Of a DNA stretch of 64,000 bases, positions 31,243 to 40,760 are shown one piece after another; within the stretch, counting starts at the first letter, position 1, and every line of letters starts with the position of its first letter. The position numbers were made by a program, and so were the translations under genes. The stretch is from contig NZ_RCZH01000023.1 of assembly GCF_006438875.1 (NCBI RefSeq), positions 34,389-98,388 of the forward strand. The letters are read 5' to 3'. The notes beneath the pieces are model-generated. The model did not search any database and was not told where the DNA came from. It saw only the letters and a list, made by a program, of their open reading frames with translations. Origin of the DNA: Flavobacterium pectinovorum. GTDB lineage: Bacteria; Bacteroidota; Bacteroidia; Flavobacteriales; Flavobacteriaceae.

Positions 31243-31680
31243 CTATTTTTTCGTAAATCGCATCATTGCAATATCACCGGAGATAAAATTTAAAGTTTTA
31301 CCATTATCAGTAACATCATACGAAGTGATTTTTGGCAATGTGCTCATATAAACCTGTTCGCCTTGCTGCCCATCCATACACATCCTTTTGGTCACTGCCA
31401 TTGGTTGAGTAAAATCAATTTTGTTTCCGGTTACATTCAGACTTCCTGTATAGTTGTTACAGCTATTGCTTCCTGAAACACGATTTTCTTTCAAATCAAA
31501 ATTAATAGTTGGTTTTCCATGTGGGTACAAACCCTCAAAAGCTATTCTTGGTCCGGTGATGTAATTTAATTCCCATGTTCCTTCAAGTTTAGAAACGGAA
31601 TCTTCTTTTTGAGTTTTAGAAGCGTTGCAAGAGATTAAAACAACTCCCAAAAAAACTAAGGTTAAAACATTTTTTATCAT
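31243..31680 (-). CDS. META-domain lipoprotein (HslJ-like)
   Basis: 145 aa from the ATG at 31680 (a longer in-frame start at 31707 would spoil the signal sequence). Lipoprotein signal MIKNVLTLVFLGVVLISC with Cys at the lipobox. The META domain follows (LEGTWELNYITGP and SGSNSCNNYTGSLNVTGNKI, then CMDGQQGEQVYMSTL). Family knowledge: the META/HslJ fold is an outer-membrane stress-related domain, with HslJ linked to antibiotic resistance. Its role here is unknown. Confidence 0.85.
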   Translation of the reverse strand: MIKNVLTLVFLGVVLISCNASKTQKEDSVSKLEGTWELNYITGPRIAFEGLYPHGKPTINFDLKENRVSGSNSCNNYTGSLNVTGNKIDFTQPMAVTKRMCMDGQQGEQVYMSTLPKITSYDVTDNGKTLNFISGDIAMMRFTKK

Positions 31681-31890
31681 AATTCTAAAGATTAAATTAA
31701 AAAACAATAAACACTAATTCTCAAACTTTTAAATTCAAATTCCTACGAAATTACGCAATAAATTTTGCTTTTTCGCTTAAAGCTAAATTAAATTACAACC
31801 AATAGTTTTAGATTTTTTTAACTCTTAGCGTCAGTCAATGTCGGAATTTTATGTTAAATTTACTTAATCTTTAATACAAAAGCCTCGTAT

Positions 31891-32418
31891 ATGAAAAAAA
31901 TAATTGTTTCTTTCGCAATAATAACAGCCTTAATCATTGGCTGCAAGACTAGTACAAAATCAAGTGATGCTAAAACTATAACTGTGGCATTGGAGCCAAA
32001 AAGTAACAGTACAGTTAGCGGAACTGCTACTTTTACGGAGAAAAACGGAAAAGTAACTTTCGTGGCAAAAATGGCTGGTTTACAGCCTGGTGTTCACGCA
32101 ATACACATCCATGAAAAATCAGATTGTAGCGCTGCTGACGGAAGTTCTGCTGGCGGACACTGGAATCCTACTTTCAAAAAACATGGAAAATGGGGTTCTG
32201 CTGAATACCACAAGGGTGATATCGGAAACTTTACTGCTGATGCAAAAGGGAACGGAACTATAACATTAACTACTGACGAATGGTGTATTGGCTGTGGAGA
32301 TGCAACTAAAGATATCTTAGGAAAAGGTTTAATCGTGCATCAGGGAACGGATGATTTTACGACACAACCAACAGGAAATGCCGGCGGAAGAGTTGCTTGT
32401 GCAGGGATCATCAAATAA
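31891..32418 (+). CDS. sodC: Cu/Zn superoxide dismutase, lipoprotein form
   Basis: 175 aa. Lipoprotein signal with Cys in IIGC. The SOD domain has the metal ligands in HAIHIHEKSDC and GGHWNP plus later His (KHGKW, YHKGD, HQGTDD) and the disulphide Cys residues. Family knowledge: periplasmic Cu/Zn SOD detoxifies extracellular or periplasmic superoxide. The cell-surface anchor is typical of Bacteroidota. Single gene with its own terminator, divergent from the META-domain gene. Confidence 0.9.
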   Translation: MKKIIVSFAIITALIIGCKTSTKSSDAKTITVALEPKSNSTVSGTATFTEKNGKVTFVAKMAGLQPGVHAIHIHEKSDCSAADGSSAGGHWNPTFKKHGKWGSAEYHKGDIGNFTADAKGNGTITLTTDEWCIGCGDATKDILGKGLIVHQGTDDFTTQPTGNAGGRVACAGIIK

Positions 32419-32428
32419 AAAACAAGAT

Positions 32429-32463
32429 AACCACTATATTTTCACAAAATGTAGTGGTTATTT
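32429..32463 (+). terminator. Rho-independent terminator
   Basis: ATAACCACTA..TAGTGGTTAT hairpin following the SOD gene. Confidence 0.7.
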
Positions 32464-32524
32464 CATTTAAAACTAATCCCAAAACAAGAAAAAGATATAG
32501 CTTTGCAGCTATAAATTAAAGTTA

Positions 32525-33727
32525 ATGATTAACCCATCAGCATCAGGTTGGATAGACAAGTTTTTTAGTGAACAAAAGTTTTCAGAAGCTATTCCTTTTG
32601 AGACTACAGATTCGTTTTACTATAAAGTCAGAGAAACTGGTTTTATTTATGGTCATATCATAACTATCGATTCTCAAATTCCTATTCCTATAAAAGGATG
32701 GTTTAAAACTGAGATTTCTAAAGTTGCTTTACTAAATACCTTATATCATGTTTTTTGTTTAGAAAAAAGAAGTTCTGAACCTAATAACTTTATCACAGAG
32801 GTTTTAAAATTTTATAAAGAAATGAATCCGGAAGGATTTAATCTGTTCAAAATTTTACTTCCAAAAGATTCTCCTTCCTATTCCTTAGAAAGCATAATTG
32901 ACCAGCGCGTTCAGACCAATGACAGTATCATTAGTAAAAACTTTTCGCATTTGGTAACCAATGCATTATTGTTTATTGACGTATTGGCTTTTAGACAATA
33001 TCTTGAAAAAGGTTCAATTCCTGAAAAATACTTAAAGCGTATTGAAGAAACGGTTCTTGGTATTGTAGCCCTTGCTCTAAAAACCAAAACAGTAAAATCT
33101 CAACATGATGATTTATTGATAAAACTTTTTGAAGCTTCGATACGATATTCTAAGTTTTCTAAAGTTACCGTTGATACTTTAGAAACTTTGCAGTTAGACT
33201 ATTTCAGCAATAAATTGGAGCAATATTACTTAATTGACATGGCAGGAATGGCGTTATGGAGTGATGGCGTTGTAGAAAATGAAGAGGCTTACTTTTTATA
33301 TTCATTAGGATCAATGATGGGTGTTTATGATGATTTTGTATCCAAAAGCATTGAAACAACCAATGACTTTATCACCACTCACAAAAAGAAAATCCCGTAT
33401 TTTAATTACTCTAATCCTGTAAAACATTTTTATGATCAAATGACGCACAGCGTTGTAAAACTGATTATAAGAAACAAAAACAGATTAGTTAAGGAAATTG
33501 TCCAAAGTAAAGAATTAATGATTCTGCTGGCTTATTCTACAACCAGAGATTTAGATGCTAAAGAAAAGAAAAAGGTAAAGAAACAACTGCTGGATATTTG
33601 CAAAACGATTCCGTCACTAACGATTTTTTTACTTCCTGGCGGAAGTTTATTATTACCGATTTTAATAAAGTTTATTCCAACAATGCTGCCATCTGCATTT
33701 AATGAGAATCTAGACGAAAACGAATAA
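32525..33727 (+). CDS. LETM1-related protein
   Basis: 400 aa. The C-terminal segment LPGGSLLLPILIKFIPTMLP matches the signature of LETM1-like proteins, which in Bacteroidota are described as LETM1-related biofilm-associated proteins. The middle region (MAGMALWSDGVVENEEAYFL) resembles a TerB-like helical fold. The C-terminal hydrophobic stretch is the only likely membrane contact. Family knowledge: the eukaryotic LETM1 is a mitochondrial cation exchanger. The bacterial role is not established. Monocistronic, followed by a terminator. Confidence 0.75.
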   Translation: MINPSASGWIDKFFSEQKFSEAIPFETTDSFYYKVRETGFIYGHIITIDSQIPIPIKGWFKTEISKVALLNTLYHVFCLEKRSSEPNNFITEVLKFYKEMNPEGFNLFKILLPKDSPSYSLESIIDQRVQTNDSIISKNFSHLVTNALLFIDVLAFRQYLEKGSIPEKYLKRIEETVLGIVALALKTKTVKSQHDDLLIKLFEASIRYSKFSKVTVDTLETLQLDYFSNKLEQYYLIDMAGMALWSDGVVENEEAYFLYSLGSMMGVYDDFVSKSIETTNDFITTHKKKIPYFNYSNPVKHFYDQMTHSVVKLIIRNKNRLVKEIVQSKELMILLAYSTTRDLDAKEKKKVKKQLLDICKTIPSLTIFLLPGGSLLLPILIKFIPTMLPSAFNENLDENE

Positions 33728-33757
33728 AAAAAATCGCCCTTTTGAGGCGATTTTTTA
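33726..33757. terminator. Bidirectional terminator
   Basis: AAAAAATCGCC..GGCGATTTTTT hairpin between the LETM1-related gene and the convergent carbonic anhydrase. Confidence 0.8.
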
Positions 33758-33761
33758 TTTT

Positions 33762-34400
33762 CTATAAGTTAGTAAGCTGGTAAACGTCATCTAATTCATC
33801 GTTCGAACTAATGTTTACGTTCAAATCTGTTACAAAACCAGAATTTAATCCATAAACCCATCCGTGAAGCATTAAATCCTGACCATTTTTCCAGGCACCT
33901 TGTACAATTGAAGTTTTTGCCAAGTTGTAAACTTGTTCTTTAGCATTTATTTCTACAAAAGCATTAAAACGTTCTGTTTCATCCTCAATTGAATTCAGGT
34001 ATTTATCATGTAAACGGTATTCATCTTTAATGTGACGAATCCAGTTGTCGATAATTCCAACAGACATATTTCCCATTGCAGCTTTTACACCGCCACAGCC
34101 ATAATGTCCGCAAACAATAACGTGTTTTACTTTTAGAACATTTACTGCATAATCCAGTACACTCAACATATTCATGTCTGAATGCACTACCATGTTTGCA
34201 ATATTACGGTGAACAAAAACCTCACCCGGCTTAGCACCAATAATTTCATTTGCAGGGACACGACTGTCAGAACATCCAATCCATAATAAAGGCGGTGTTT
34301 GACCTTTGGCTAAATCTGCAAAATAATTTGGGTCTAATGCTAATGATTTTTCAACCCATGCTTTGTTGTTTTCTAATAACTGCTTATAAAACTCTCTCAT
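33762..34400 (-). CDS. can: Beta-class carbonic anhydrase
   Basis: 212 aa. The zinc ligands are visible: Cys43 with Asp45-Ser-Arg47 in GCSDSR and His/Cys in VCGHYGCGGV. It interconverts CO2 and bicarbonate in the cytoplasm. The next gene on the same strand (34522-36171) is a SulP transporter. Together they look like a bicarbonate supply unit. Confidence 0.95.
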   Translation of the reverse strand: MREFYKQLLENNKAWVEKSLALDPNYFADLAKGQTPPLLWIGCSDSRVPANEIIGAKPGEVFVHRNIANMVVHSDMNMLSVLDYAVNVLKVKHVIVCGHYGCGGVKAAMGNMSVGIIDNWIRHIKDEYRLHDKYLNSIEDETERFNAFVEINAKEQVYNLAKTSIVQGAWKNGQDLMLHGWVYGLNSGFVTDLNVNISSNDELDDVYQLTNL

Positions 34401-34521
34401 TTTTTTGTTTTTTGAATGGTATTTCTAAATGATTAAACATATCAAAAATAACTTACTGTAAAGTTATCTAATTTTTAATACTTCTCACACTCAAGAAATA
34501 CCTTAATTAAAATTAATTTGT

Positions 34522-36171
34522 TTAAATATTTTCTTTTACCGTTTCTTTTTTAACCAAAGCCCTTTTTGCAACATCATAATAATGTTCTATAGACACGTGA
34601 TTACCAATATCCGGAGAATTTTCAAGCTCATAAGCTTGTTTGAATCCTTTTAGTTTCACTTTGATGTTTTCATCGACTGCTCTCGTTTCTTTAAACTCGC
34701 GAATTAAATCTAAAACATCATGTGCAATATACTCTGTATCATGCGCATTGATGATTACTTTTGAGTTTTCAGGAATCTCGTTCAATGTCAATTTGATAGC
34801 CGCTTTGTTTAAGAATGAAACTTCCTGAGCCAGATCGATATGAATAACATCTCCGTCTTCATATTCTTCTTTCTTGAAGCTGTAAGCTCTTTTCAGGTTT
34901 CCTCTTAACACAAAAATAATACTGATGATAATTCCTAAAGCAACTCCTTTAAGTAAATCTGTTGCTACAACAAATACTAAGGTTGCAATAAAGGGCACAA
35001 ACTGGTATTTTCCTTTTTCCCAGAAATGAATGAAAGTAGCTGGTTTTGCTAATTTATATCCCACTAAAATCAACACGGTAGCCAAAGTTGCCAATGGAAT
35101 CTTGTTTAAAAGTGCCGGAATAGACAAAACACTTATTAGCAAAAGTACCCCGTGAATAATAGCAGACATTTTAGATTTTGCACCGGCGTTATTATTAGCA
35201 GATGATCTCACCACAACAGATGTCATTGGTAAACCACCCAAAAGTGAACTCACAATATTACCAATACCCTGAGCTCTGAGCTCAACATTTGTATTCGTAT
35301 AACGTTTTTGAACATCCATTCTGTCAGCAGCTTCAATACATAATAATGTTTCGATAGAAGCCACAATGGCAATTGTTATTGCTACCACCCAAACCTGCGG
35401 ATTTGTAACAGCGGCGAAGTTTGGTGTAATCAGAATAGATTTAAATTCATCAAAAGATTTTGGAACTGGCAATGAAACCAAATGTTCTTTTGCAATTGCC
35501 AATGAGCTTCCTGTTGAAACAAAAAATTCGTTCAAAAGTACTCCGGCAACCACAGCCACTAATGCACCCGGAACTAATTTTAATCTTCTTAAAAAGGGAA
35601 CTTTATCCCATGAAATTAAAATTACAAGTGAAACTAATGTAATAACTACTGCTCCTAACTGAATGTGATTTAAAACATCGAATAAAAACGAAAATGAATT
35701 ACTTCCGTCATTTTGTGCAAATGCCTGATCACCCTCAAAATCTGCATCATACCCAAAAGCATGCGGCAATTGTTTTAGGATAATAATGATCCCGATACCT
35801 GCCAGCATTCCTTCAATTACATTGGTTGGAAAATAGTTTGATATACTTCCGGCTTTTAAAAACCCTAATGCTAATTGAATTAGTCCAGCGATAAAAACAG
35901 ACATTAAAAACACATCAAAAGCACCAAAATCAGTAATAGCAGTTAAAATTATCGCTGTTAGTCCAGCTGCCGGTCCAGATACACTGATGTGTGACTGGCT
36001 TAAATAACCTACCACAATACCACCAATAACACCTGCGATAATTCCAGAAAACAAAGGTGCTCCAGAAGCCATTGCAATACCTAAACACAACGGAAGAGCC
36101 ACCAAGAAAACCACTAAACCTGAAGCAAAATCAGATTTAAGGTTAGCAAAAAGATTGATTTTTTTTGTCAT
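34522..36171 (-). CDS. SulP-family anion transporter (probable bicarbonate transporter)
   Basis: 549 aa with about 10-12 transmembrane helices and a C-terminal STAS domain (from about 435, DVIHIDLAQEVSFLNKAAIK). The N-terminal motif DFASGLVVFLVALPLCLGIAMASG is typical of SulP. Family knowledge: these carry sulfate, bicarbonate or other anions, and members beside carbonic anhydrase, such as BicA, move bicarbonate. The immediately downstream carbonic anhydrase gene supports bicarbonate here. Sulfate is not excluded. Confidence 0.88.
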   Translation of the reverse strand: MTKKINLFANLKSDFASGLVVFLVALPLCLGIAMASGAPLFSGIIAGVIGGIVVGYLSQSHISVSGPAAGLTAIILTAITDFGAFDVFLMSVFIAGLIQLALGFLKAGSISNYFPTNVIEGMLAGIGIIIILKQLPHAFGYDADFEGDQAFAQNDGSNSFSFLFDVLNHIQLGAVVITLVSLVILISWDKVPFLRRLKLVPGALVAVVAGVLLNEFFVSTGSSLAIAKEHLVSLPVPKSFDEFKSILITPNFAAVTNPQVWVVAITIAIVASIETLLCIEAADRMDVQKRYTNTNVELRAQGIGNIVSSLLGGLPMTSVVVRSSANNNAGAKSKMSAIIHGVLLLISVLSIPALLNKIPLATLATVLILVGYKLAKPATFIHFWEKGKYQFVPFIATLVFVVATDLLKGVALGIIISIIFVLRGNLKRAYSFKKEEYEDGDVIHIDLAQEVSFLNKAAIKLTLNEIPENSKVIINAHDTEYIAHDVLDLIREFKETRAVDENIKVKLKGFKQAYELENSPDIGNHVSIEHYYDVAKRALVKKETVKENI

Positions 36172-36252
36172 AACACAATACTAAAAAAATTATTCATTAA
36201 AGATTAACCACATTTATTCAAAATGTAGTTGAGTTCAAAATAATCGGAAGTA

Positions 36253-36537
36253 TTATGCCAAGTTTGGAGGGGGAGCAAAAATGCTCGGAGAAATATTGTC
36301 TAGTTTTACAATATTTTCAGACACTATGGTCTTTTTTTGAATATAAACTGGCATTATCACTTCATGTTGAAGTATTGCCGGATGAACAGCAGCCTTAAGT
36401 TCTTTATGCGAATGCTCTTCTTCAGCAAAACTGAAAACCATACACGAATTTTTACTTTCCTTAAACATCCTAACAACAGTTGGGGTAGCTAAGAAAGCAA
36501 TAAATATAAATAATAGTATGCGAGCGATTAATTTCAT
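36253..36537 (-). CDS. Small membrane-anchored hypothetical protein
   Basis: 94 aa with one N-terminal transmembrane or signal segment (MKLIARILLFIFIAFLATPTVV). It then has a soluble part with a His-rich EEEHSHKELK patch and a Pro-rich C-terminus (SIFAPPPNLA). Widespread-looking in the flavobacterial context but without a recognised domain. It is upstream of the SulP gene on the same strand, though an 80-bp gap leaves co-transcription open. The His cluster could bind metal, which is speculation. Confidence 0.55.
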   Translation of the reverse strand: MKLIARILLFIFIAFLATPTVVRMFKESKNSCMVFSFAEEEHSHKELKAAVHPAILQHEVIMPVYIQKKTIVSENIVKLDNISPSIFAPPPNLA

Positions 36538-36670
36538 TGGAGCAAAAATAGTGTTAAAGAAATAAAATCAAAGCACAAGGGCTAAAAATTTTATACAAAT
36601 TTAACAATCAAAAAAAAACAGAATGAAAGCAAGCTAACATTCTGTTTATATTTCTTTCAAAAACAATTCA

Positions 36671-37150
36671 TTACAACTCTTCTTCTAACCAGGCGTTCAT
36701 CATCCAGATTGTTTTTTCCTGTTCTGCAATGAAGTCACTCATCATGGAATTGGTTCCTTCGTCGCTAATATCATCAGATTGTTTTAGAATTTCTCTTTCA
36801 ATTTTTAATAAATCAGTTAAAGAATGAACAATTAACTGAACTGCTTTTTCATCGTTTGAAATGTTTTTTCCAACCGCCAATTTGTTATTTTTAATATAAT
36901 CCTCAAAGGTATGCAGAGGCGTTCCTCCTATTGTCAGAACTCTTTCGGCAATCATATCTATTTTTAATTGTGCATCTGTGTACAATTCTTCAAATTTTAC
37001 ATGTAAATCAAAAAAACGTTTCCCACGAATATTCCAATGTATTCCTCTTAAATTCTGATAGTAAACCTGAAAGTTTGACAATAGTACATTTAGTTCTTTT
37101 ACTAATAATTCAGACTCTTTTACAGGTAATCCTAAAATATTTGTTTTCAT
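36671..37150 (-). CDS. dps: Dps-family DNA-binding ferritin-like protein
   Basis: 159 aa with the Dps ferroxidase pattern: YYQNLRGIHWNIRGKRFFDLHVKFEELY contains the His and Asp/Glu ligands, followed by DAQLKIDMIAERVLTIGG. Family knowledge: Dps stores iron as ferric oxide using H2O2 and shields DNA. It is divergent from an OxyR-type regulator across 108 bp containing promoter boxes for both, as expected for an OxyR target. Confidence 0.93.
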   Translation of the reverse strand: MKTNILGLPVKESELLVKELNVLLSNFQVYYQNLRGIHWNIRGKRFFDLHVKFEELYTDAQLKIDMIAERVLTIGGTPLHTFEDYIKNNKLAVGKNISNDEKAVQLIVHSLTDLLKIEREILKQSDDISDEGTNSMMSDFIAEQEKTIWMMNAWLEEEL

Positions 37151-37178
37151 AGTTATTCGTTTTATAATATGTTTACTA

Positions 37179-37255
37179 CAAATTTAAAACAAGTTCTTTG
37201 AAAATAGTATCAAAAAAAATTATATTTTCTTATTTTTGCATCAAAAAATACTATC
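37179..37255. promoter_or_regulatory. Divergent dps-oxyR promoter region
   Basis: Minus-strand -7 box TAAATTTG (37186-37179) for dps and plus-strand TATTTTTG (37231-37238) for oxyR. Between them and next to the oxyR ATG lie ATAGTATCAAAA and ATACTATCAAAA, the sort of ATAG-type repeats bound by LysR/OxyR proteins. Confidence 0.65.
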
Positions 37256-37258
37256 AAA

Positions 37259-38200
37259 ATGACTATAACTCAATTGCAATATGTATTAGCCGTTGCCGAA
37301 CATAAAAATTTCACACTTGCTGCTGAAAAATGTTTTGTTACTCAGCCTACTTTAAGCATGCAAATTCAAAAAATTGAAGAAGAACTTAATATTTTGATCT
37401 TCGACAGAAGTAAAAAACCTATTCAACTTACTGATATTGGTCAGAAGATTGTAAATCAGGCCAAAAACATTGTAAATGAAGCGGACAGAATTAAAGACAT
37501 TGTAGAACAACAAAAAGGTTTTATTGGGGGAGAGTTTCGTTTGGGAATTATCCCGACAATTATGCCAACGCTTTTACCGATGTTTTTGAGTAATTTCATA
37601 AAAAAATATCCAAAAGTAAAACTTCTGATTGAAGAGCTAAACACGGATGAAATTATTGTGAAGCTAAAAAATGGTCATCTTGATGCTGCAATTGCTGCAA
37701 CTCCGCTTGAAGACGAAAAAATAAAAGAAATCGTTTTGTATTTTGAACCTTTCGTAGCGTATATCCCGGAGCATCACGCAAGTTTTCAGAAAGAAGAAAT
37801 TGAAGTTGCGGATCTAAACCTCAACGAAATTTTGCTTTTGCAGGATGGACATTGTTTTAGAGACGGAATTTTGAATTTATGCAAAAACGGTTCTGATATC
37901 GATCAGACTAATTTTCAGATTCAAAGTGGAAGCTTTGAAACCCTAATAAAATTAGCCGACGAAGGTTTGGGCACAACGTTACTTCCGTACTTGCACACCT
38001 TAGACTTAAAAGAGTCCGACAAACTGAAACTGCGTAACTTTAAGGAACCAAAACCAGCTCGTGAGGTAAGTTTAATTTACCCAAAGAGCGAATTAAAAAT
38101 GCAAATCATTGACGCATTGCGATCTACAATTGCCGGAGTTGTAAAAGGAGCAATTGTTTTTCAGAACGTTCAAATCATCAGTCCGCTACAAAAGAAATAA
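37259..38200 (+). CDS. oxyR: OxyR-type LysR-family regulator
   Basis: 313 aa with a LysR N-terminal HTH (AEHKNFTLAAEKCFVTQPTLS, then IQKIEEELNILIFDR) and a C-terminal ligand-binding domain. The OxyR redox cysteines are represented by the DGHCFRD stretch (near 200) and NLCKNGS (near 210), matching the C(N)xC pair of OxyR. Family knowledge: a peroxide sensor that activates catalase and dps. Its divergent arrangement with dps supports that role. Confidence 0.9.
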   Translation: MTITQLQYVLAVAEHKNFTLAAEKCFVTQPTLSMQIQKIEEELNILIFDRSKKPIQLTDIGQKIVNQAKNIVNEADRIKDIVEQQKGFIGGEFRLGIIPTIMPTLLPMFLSNFIKKYPKVKLLIEELNTDEIIVKLKNGHLDAAIAATPLEDEKIKEIVLYFEPFVAYIPEHHASFQKEEIEVADLNLNEILLLQDGHCFRDGILNLCKNGSDIDQTNFQIQSGSFETLIKLADEGLGTTLLPYLHTLDLKESDKLKLRNFKEPKPAREVSLIYPKSELKMQIIDALRSTIAGVVKGAIVFQNVQIISPLQKK

Positions 38201-38203
38201 AAT

Positions 38204-38233
38204 AAAAAAGGAGCCAATTTGGCTCCTTTTTTT
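38204..38233. terminator. Bidirectional terminator
   Basis: AAAAAGGAGCCAATTTGGCTCCTTTTT hairpin between oxyR and the convergent 65-aa ORF. Confidence 0.8.
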
Positions 38234-38429
38234 ATACTTTAATTAGTAGTAAACTTTGTTTTAATTCTGGTTTTTCAATAATGAAATTTAATAACCATTC
38301 TTGTAATTGTTCCATTTCGTACGGTAACAGTGTTTTGATAGCTTTCTCTAATTCTTTACAGAAAAGTATCGGGTCGAAACTAACTCTCTCAAGTATTGAT
38401 TTCGTGTAATCAAACATCATTTTTGACAT
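38232..38429 (-). CDS. Small conserved hypothetical protein (65 aa)
   Basis: Starts MSKMMFDYTKSILERVSFDP and ends LLLIKV. Predicted helical and soluble, with no membrane segment. It has its own terminator shared with oxyR, supporting expression. I do not recognise a domain. An internal ATG after three codons could also be used. Confidence 0.6.
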   Translation of the reverse strand: MSKMMFDYTKSILERVSFDPILFCKELEKAIKTLLPYEMEQLQEWLLNFIIEKPELKQSLLLIKV

Positions 38430-38595
38430 AATAAAATAAGATTTTCGGGGGTTATCTATATTTCTAAACTCGCAACAAATTTAAACAAATATCATTCATA
38501 CACACTTAATTTAACTTATTTTTTTAAAAACTTTAGCAACGAATACGTTTTCTTAATAAATATAAATCAATATAGAACGATTCTAAACAACTCAT

Positions 38596-39261
38596 TTAAA
38601 CCTTTTTAAAGGCTCTAAACATCTCTCGCTTTCCTGGAGGACCTGCCAATTTTTCGACAGTAAATCCAACTTCAATCATACTTCTTTTAACAACTCCGCG
38701 CGCGGCGTATGTTACCAAAACGCCATTTGGTTTTAAACTATTGTACATTTTCCTGAAAATTTCAGTGCTCCATAACTCCGGCTGCACACGATATCCGAAG
38801 GCATCAAAGTAAATCAAATCAAAAATTTCAAAGTCGTTTATTTCATCAAAAAATTGTTTCCTTTTGGTTAACGAAAAATCAGTGCTAATTTCGGTTTTCT
38901 CATTCCATTCACATTTATGCATTTTTTCAAAAATGTTGTCAAATTCCAATGCGTCAAGTTCCGTAACATAATTCATCTCCAAAACTTCTTTGGCATCAAC
39001 CGGATAGGCTTCTACTCCAACATAATCAATCTTTTGTTGTTTCTGGTTGGATTCCAAAAATGTAATAAAAGCATTCAAACCAGTTCCAAAACCAATTTCG
39101 AGAATACTTACCGGATTCTTTTCAAATAAGGAGAGTCCGTTTTTTATAAATACATGTTTTGCTTCCTGAATTGCTCCATGCTTAGAATGGTAACATTCAT
39201 CCCACTCTTTTAAATGAATTGTTGTTGACCCGTCCAGCGTTTTAATTATCTCTCTTTCCAC
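38596..39261 (-). CDS. mnmD: tRNA mnm5s2U34 methyltransferase MnmD
   Basis: 221 aa. SAM-binding motif ILEIGFGTGLNAFI and the family-defining LIYFDAFGYRVQPELWSTEIF, matching the stand-alone methyltransferase (MnmD) of the MnmC family. Family knowledge: it methylates the nm5 group at U34 of tRNAs to mnm5, tuning decoding of NNA/NNG codons. The E. coli fusion's oxidoreductase half is absent, as in many Bacteroidota. Divergent from ilvE. Confidence 0.9.
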   Translation of the reverse strand: MEREIIKTLDGSTTIHLKEWDECYHSKHGAIQEAKHVFIKNGLSLFEKNPVSILEIGFGTGLNAFITFLESNQKQQKIDYVGVEAYPVDAKEVLEMNYVTELDALEFDNIFEKMHKCEWNEKTEISTDFSLTKRKQFFDEINDFEIFDLIYFDAFGYRVQPELWSTEIFRKMYNSLKPNGVLVTYAARGVVKRSMIEVGFTVEKLAGPPGKREMFRAFKKV

Positions 39262-39568
39262 TATTTATAAATTTGTAGTACATTTTTGTACGTTTTCAAG
39301 CGATTTTACGAGTCAAATTTAGGCAAAACAAATGCGTAAAGCCTTAAAAATCCGCACTTTTTTCATAAATTCTTTATAAAACCGCGCCTTTTTTTTGACT
39401 TTATTATAAGATAAATAAATCGCAGTTAAAGGCACTAAATAATGCAGTTTTACTAAGTAAATTATATATTTTTACTTAATTTTGCATTGAATAAATTCTA
39501 TTTTATACCAAATCATTACTTTAGATACTTTCTATTGAAATGAAAATACATAAAAACCTTACATTATT
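39262..39568. promoter_or_regulatory. AT-rich divergent intergenic region
   Basis: About 300 bp between mnmD and ilvE with no ORF. It is strongly AT-rich and should hold promoters for both genes. No palindrome or riboswitch-like structure stood out, and I see no perfect TAnnTTTG box close to the ilvE start. Confidence 0.4.
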
Positions 39569-40639
39569 ATGAGTACAACTCAAACAAGCAAAATTGAAAT
39601 CAGAAAAGCAACTTCGTCAAAAATAAGCGGAGTAGACTTTGAAAACTTAAGCTTTGGTGCTGTTTTTACAGACCATTTATTCGAATGTGATTTTAAAAAC
39701 GGAGAGTGGTCAAATCCTGTCATTAAACCTTATGCTCCAATTTTAATGGATCCTTCTTCAAAAGTCTTTCATTACGGGCAAGCTATTTTTGAAGGAATGA
39801 AAGCTTATAAGGATGATAATAATGATGTTTGGTTGTTTAGACCAGATGAAAACTTCAAACGTTTTAATAATTCTGCAGTTCGTATGGCAATGCCAGAAGT
39901 TCCGGAAGCTATTTTTATGGATGGTTTGAATGAATTATTAAAAATTGATCAGGAATGGATTCAAAGAGGAAACGGAGCTAGTATGTATATCCGTCCTTTT
40001 ATGATTGCTACTGGAGCCGGAGTTATTGCAAATCCTTCTGACGAATATAAATTCATGATTTTACTTTCTCCTGCAAAATCTTATTATTCAGGTGAGGTAA
40101 AAGTAATTATTGCTGAACATTATAGTAGAGCTGCAAATGGAGGAATTGGTGCTGCAAAAGCTGCCGGAAACTATGCTGCACAGTTTTATCCAACTAACTT
40201 AGCAAACAAAGACGGTTTTCAGCAAATAATCTGGACTGATGATGCAACGCATACTAAACTGGAAGAAGCTGGAACTATGAATGTTTTCTTTAGAATTAAC
40301 GATACTTTATTGACTGCTCCAACAAGCGAAAGAATTTTAGATGGTATTACCAGAAAAAGTTTGATTACTATGGCAGAAAAAGAAGGTCTTAAAGTAGAAG
40401 TTCGTCCTGTTATTGTTTCAGAATTAGTAGAAGCTGCTAAAAACGGTTCATTAAAAGAAATTTTTGGTGCTGGAACTGCGGCTGTTATAAGCGTAATCAA
40501 AGGATTCTCTTATCAGGATGTTTATTATGAAATGGCTCCAATTGAGAATACTTACGGTGCTCTTTTAAAAGAAAAACTAACTAGTCTTCAAAATAAACTT
40601 TCTGAAGATACTTTTGGATGGACTGTAAAAGTTCAATAA
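39569..40639 (+). CDS. ilvE: Branched-chain amino acid aminotransferase
   Basis: 356 aa PLP fold-type IV enzyme of the larger BCAT type. The expected PLP Lys lies in the GGIGAAKAAGNYAA region and the conserved EEAGTMNVFF (EXGTXN) motif follows. FHYGQAIFEGMKAYK and RMAMPEVP are substrate-side motifs. It transfers the amino group in the last step of Val/Leu/Ile synthesis or the first step of their breakdown. Single gene with its own terminator. Confidence 0.95.
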   Translation: MSTTQTSKIEIRKATSSKISGVDFENLSFGAVFTDHLFECDFKNGEWSNPVIKPYAPILMDPSSKVFHYGQAIFEGMKAYKDDNNDVWLFRPDENFKRFNNSAVRMAMPEVPEAIFMDGLNELLKIDQEWIQRGNGASMYIRPFMIATGAGVIANPSDEYKFMILLSPAKSYYSGEVKVIIAEHYSRAANGGIGAAKAAGNYAAQFYPTNLANKDGFQQIIWTDDATHTKLEEAGTMNVFFRINDTLLTAPTSERILDGITRKSLITMAEKEGLKVEVRPVIVSELVEAAKNGSLKEIFGAGTAAVISVIKGFSYQDVYYEMAPIENTYGALLKEKLTSLQNKLSEDTFGWTVKVQ

Positions 40640-40660
40640 TTAAAAGATAAATATAAAATC

Positions 40661-40692
40661 AAACCCGACAGCTTAACAGTTGTCGGGTTTTC
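40661..40692 (+). terminator. Rho-independent terminator
   Basis: AAACCCGACAG..TTGTCGGGTTTT hairpin following ilvE. Confidence 0.8.
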
Positions 40693-40760
40693 TATTTATA
40701 CTATTACTAAAATGTAAAACTAATTTCACTGCAGAGAAGACTGAGATTAAACACAATCTT

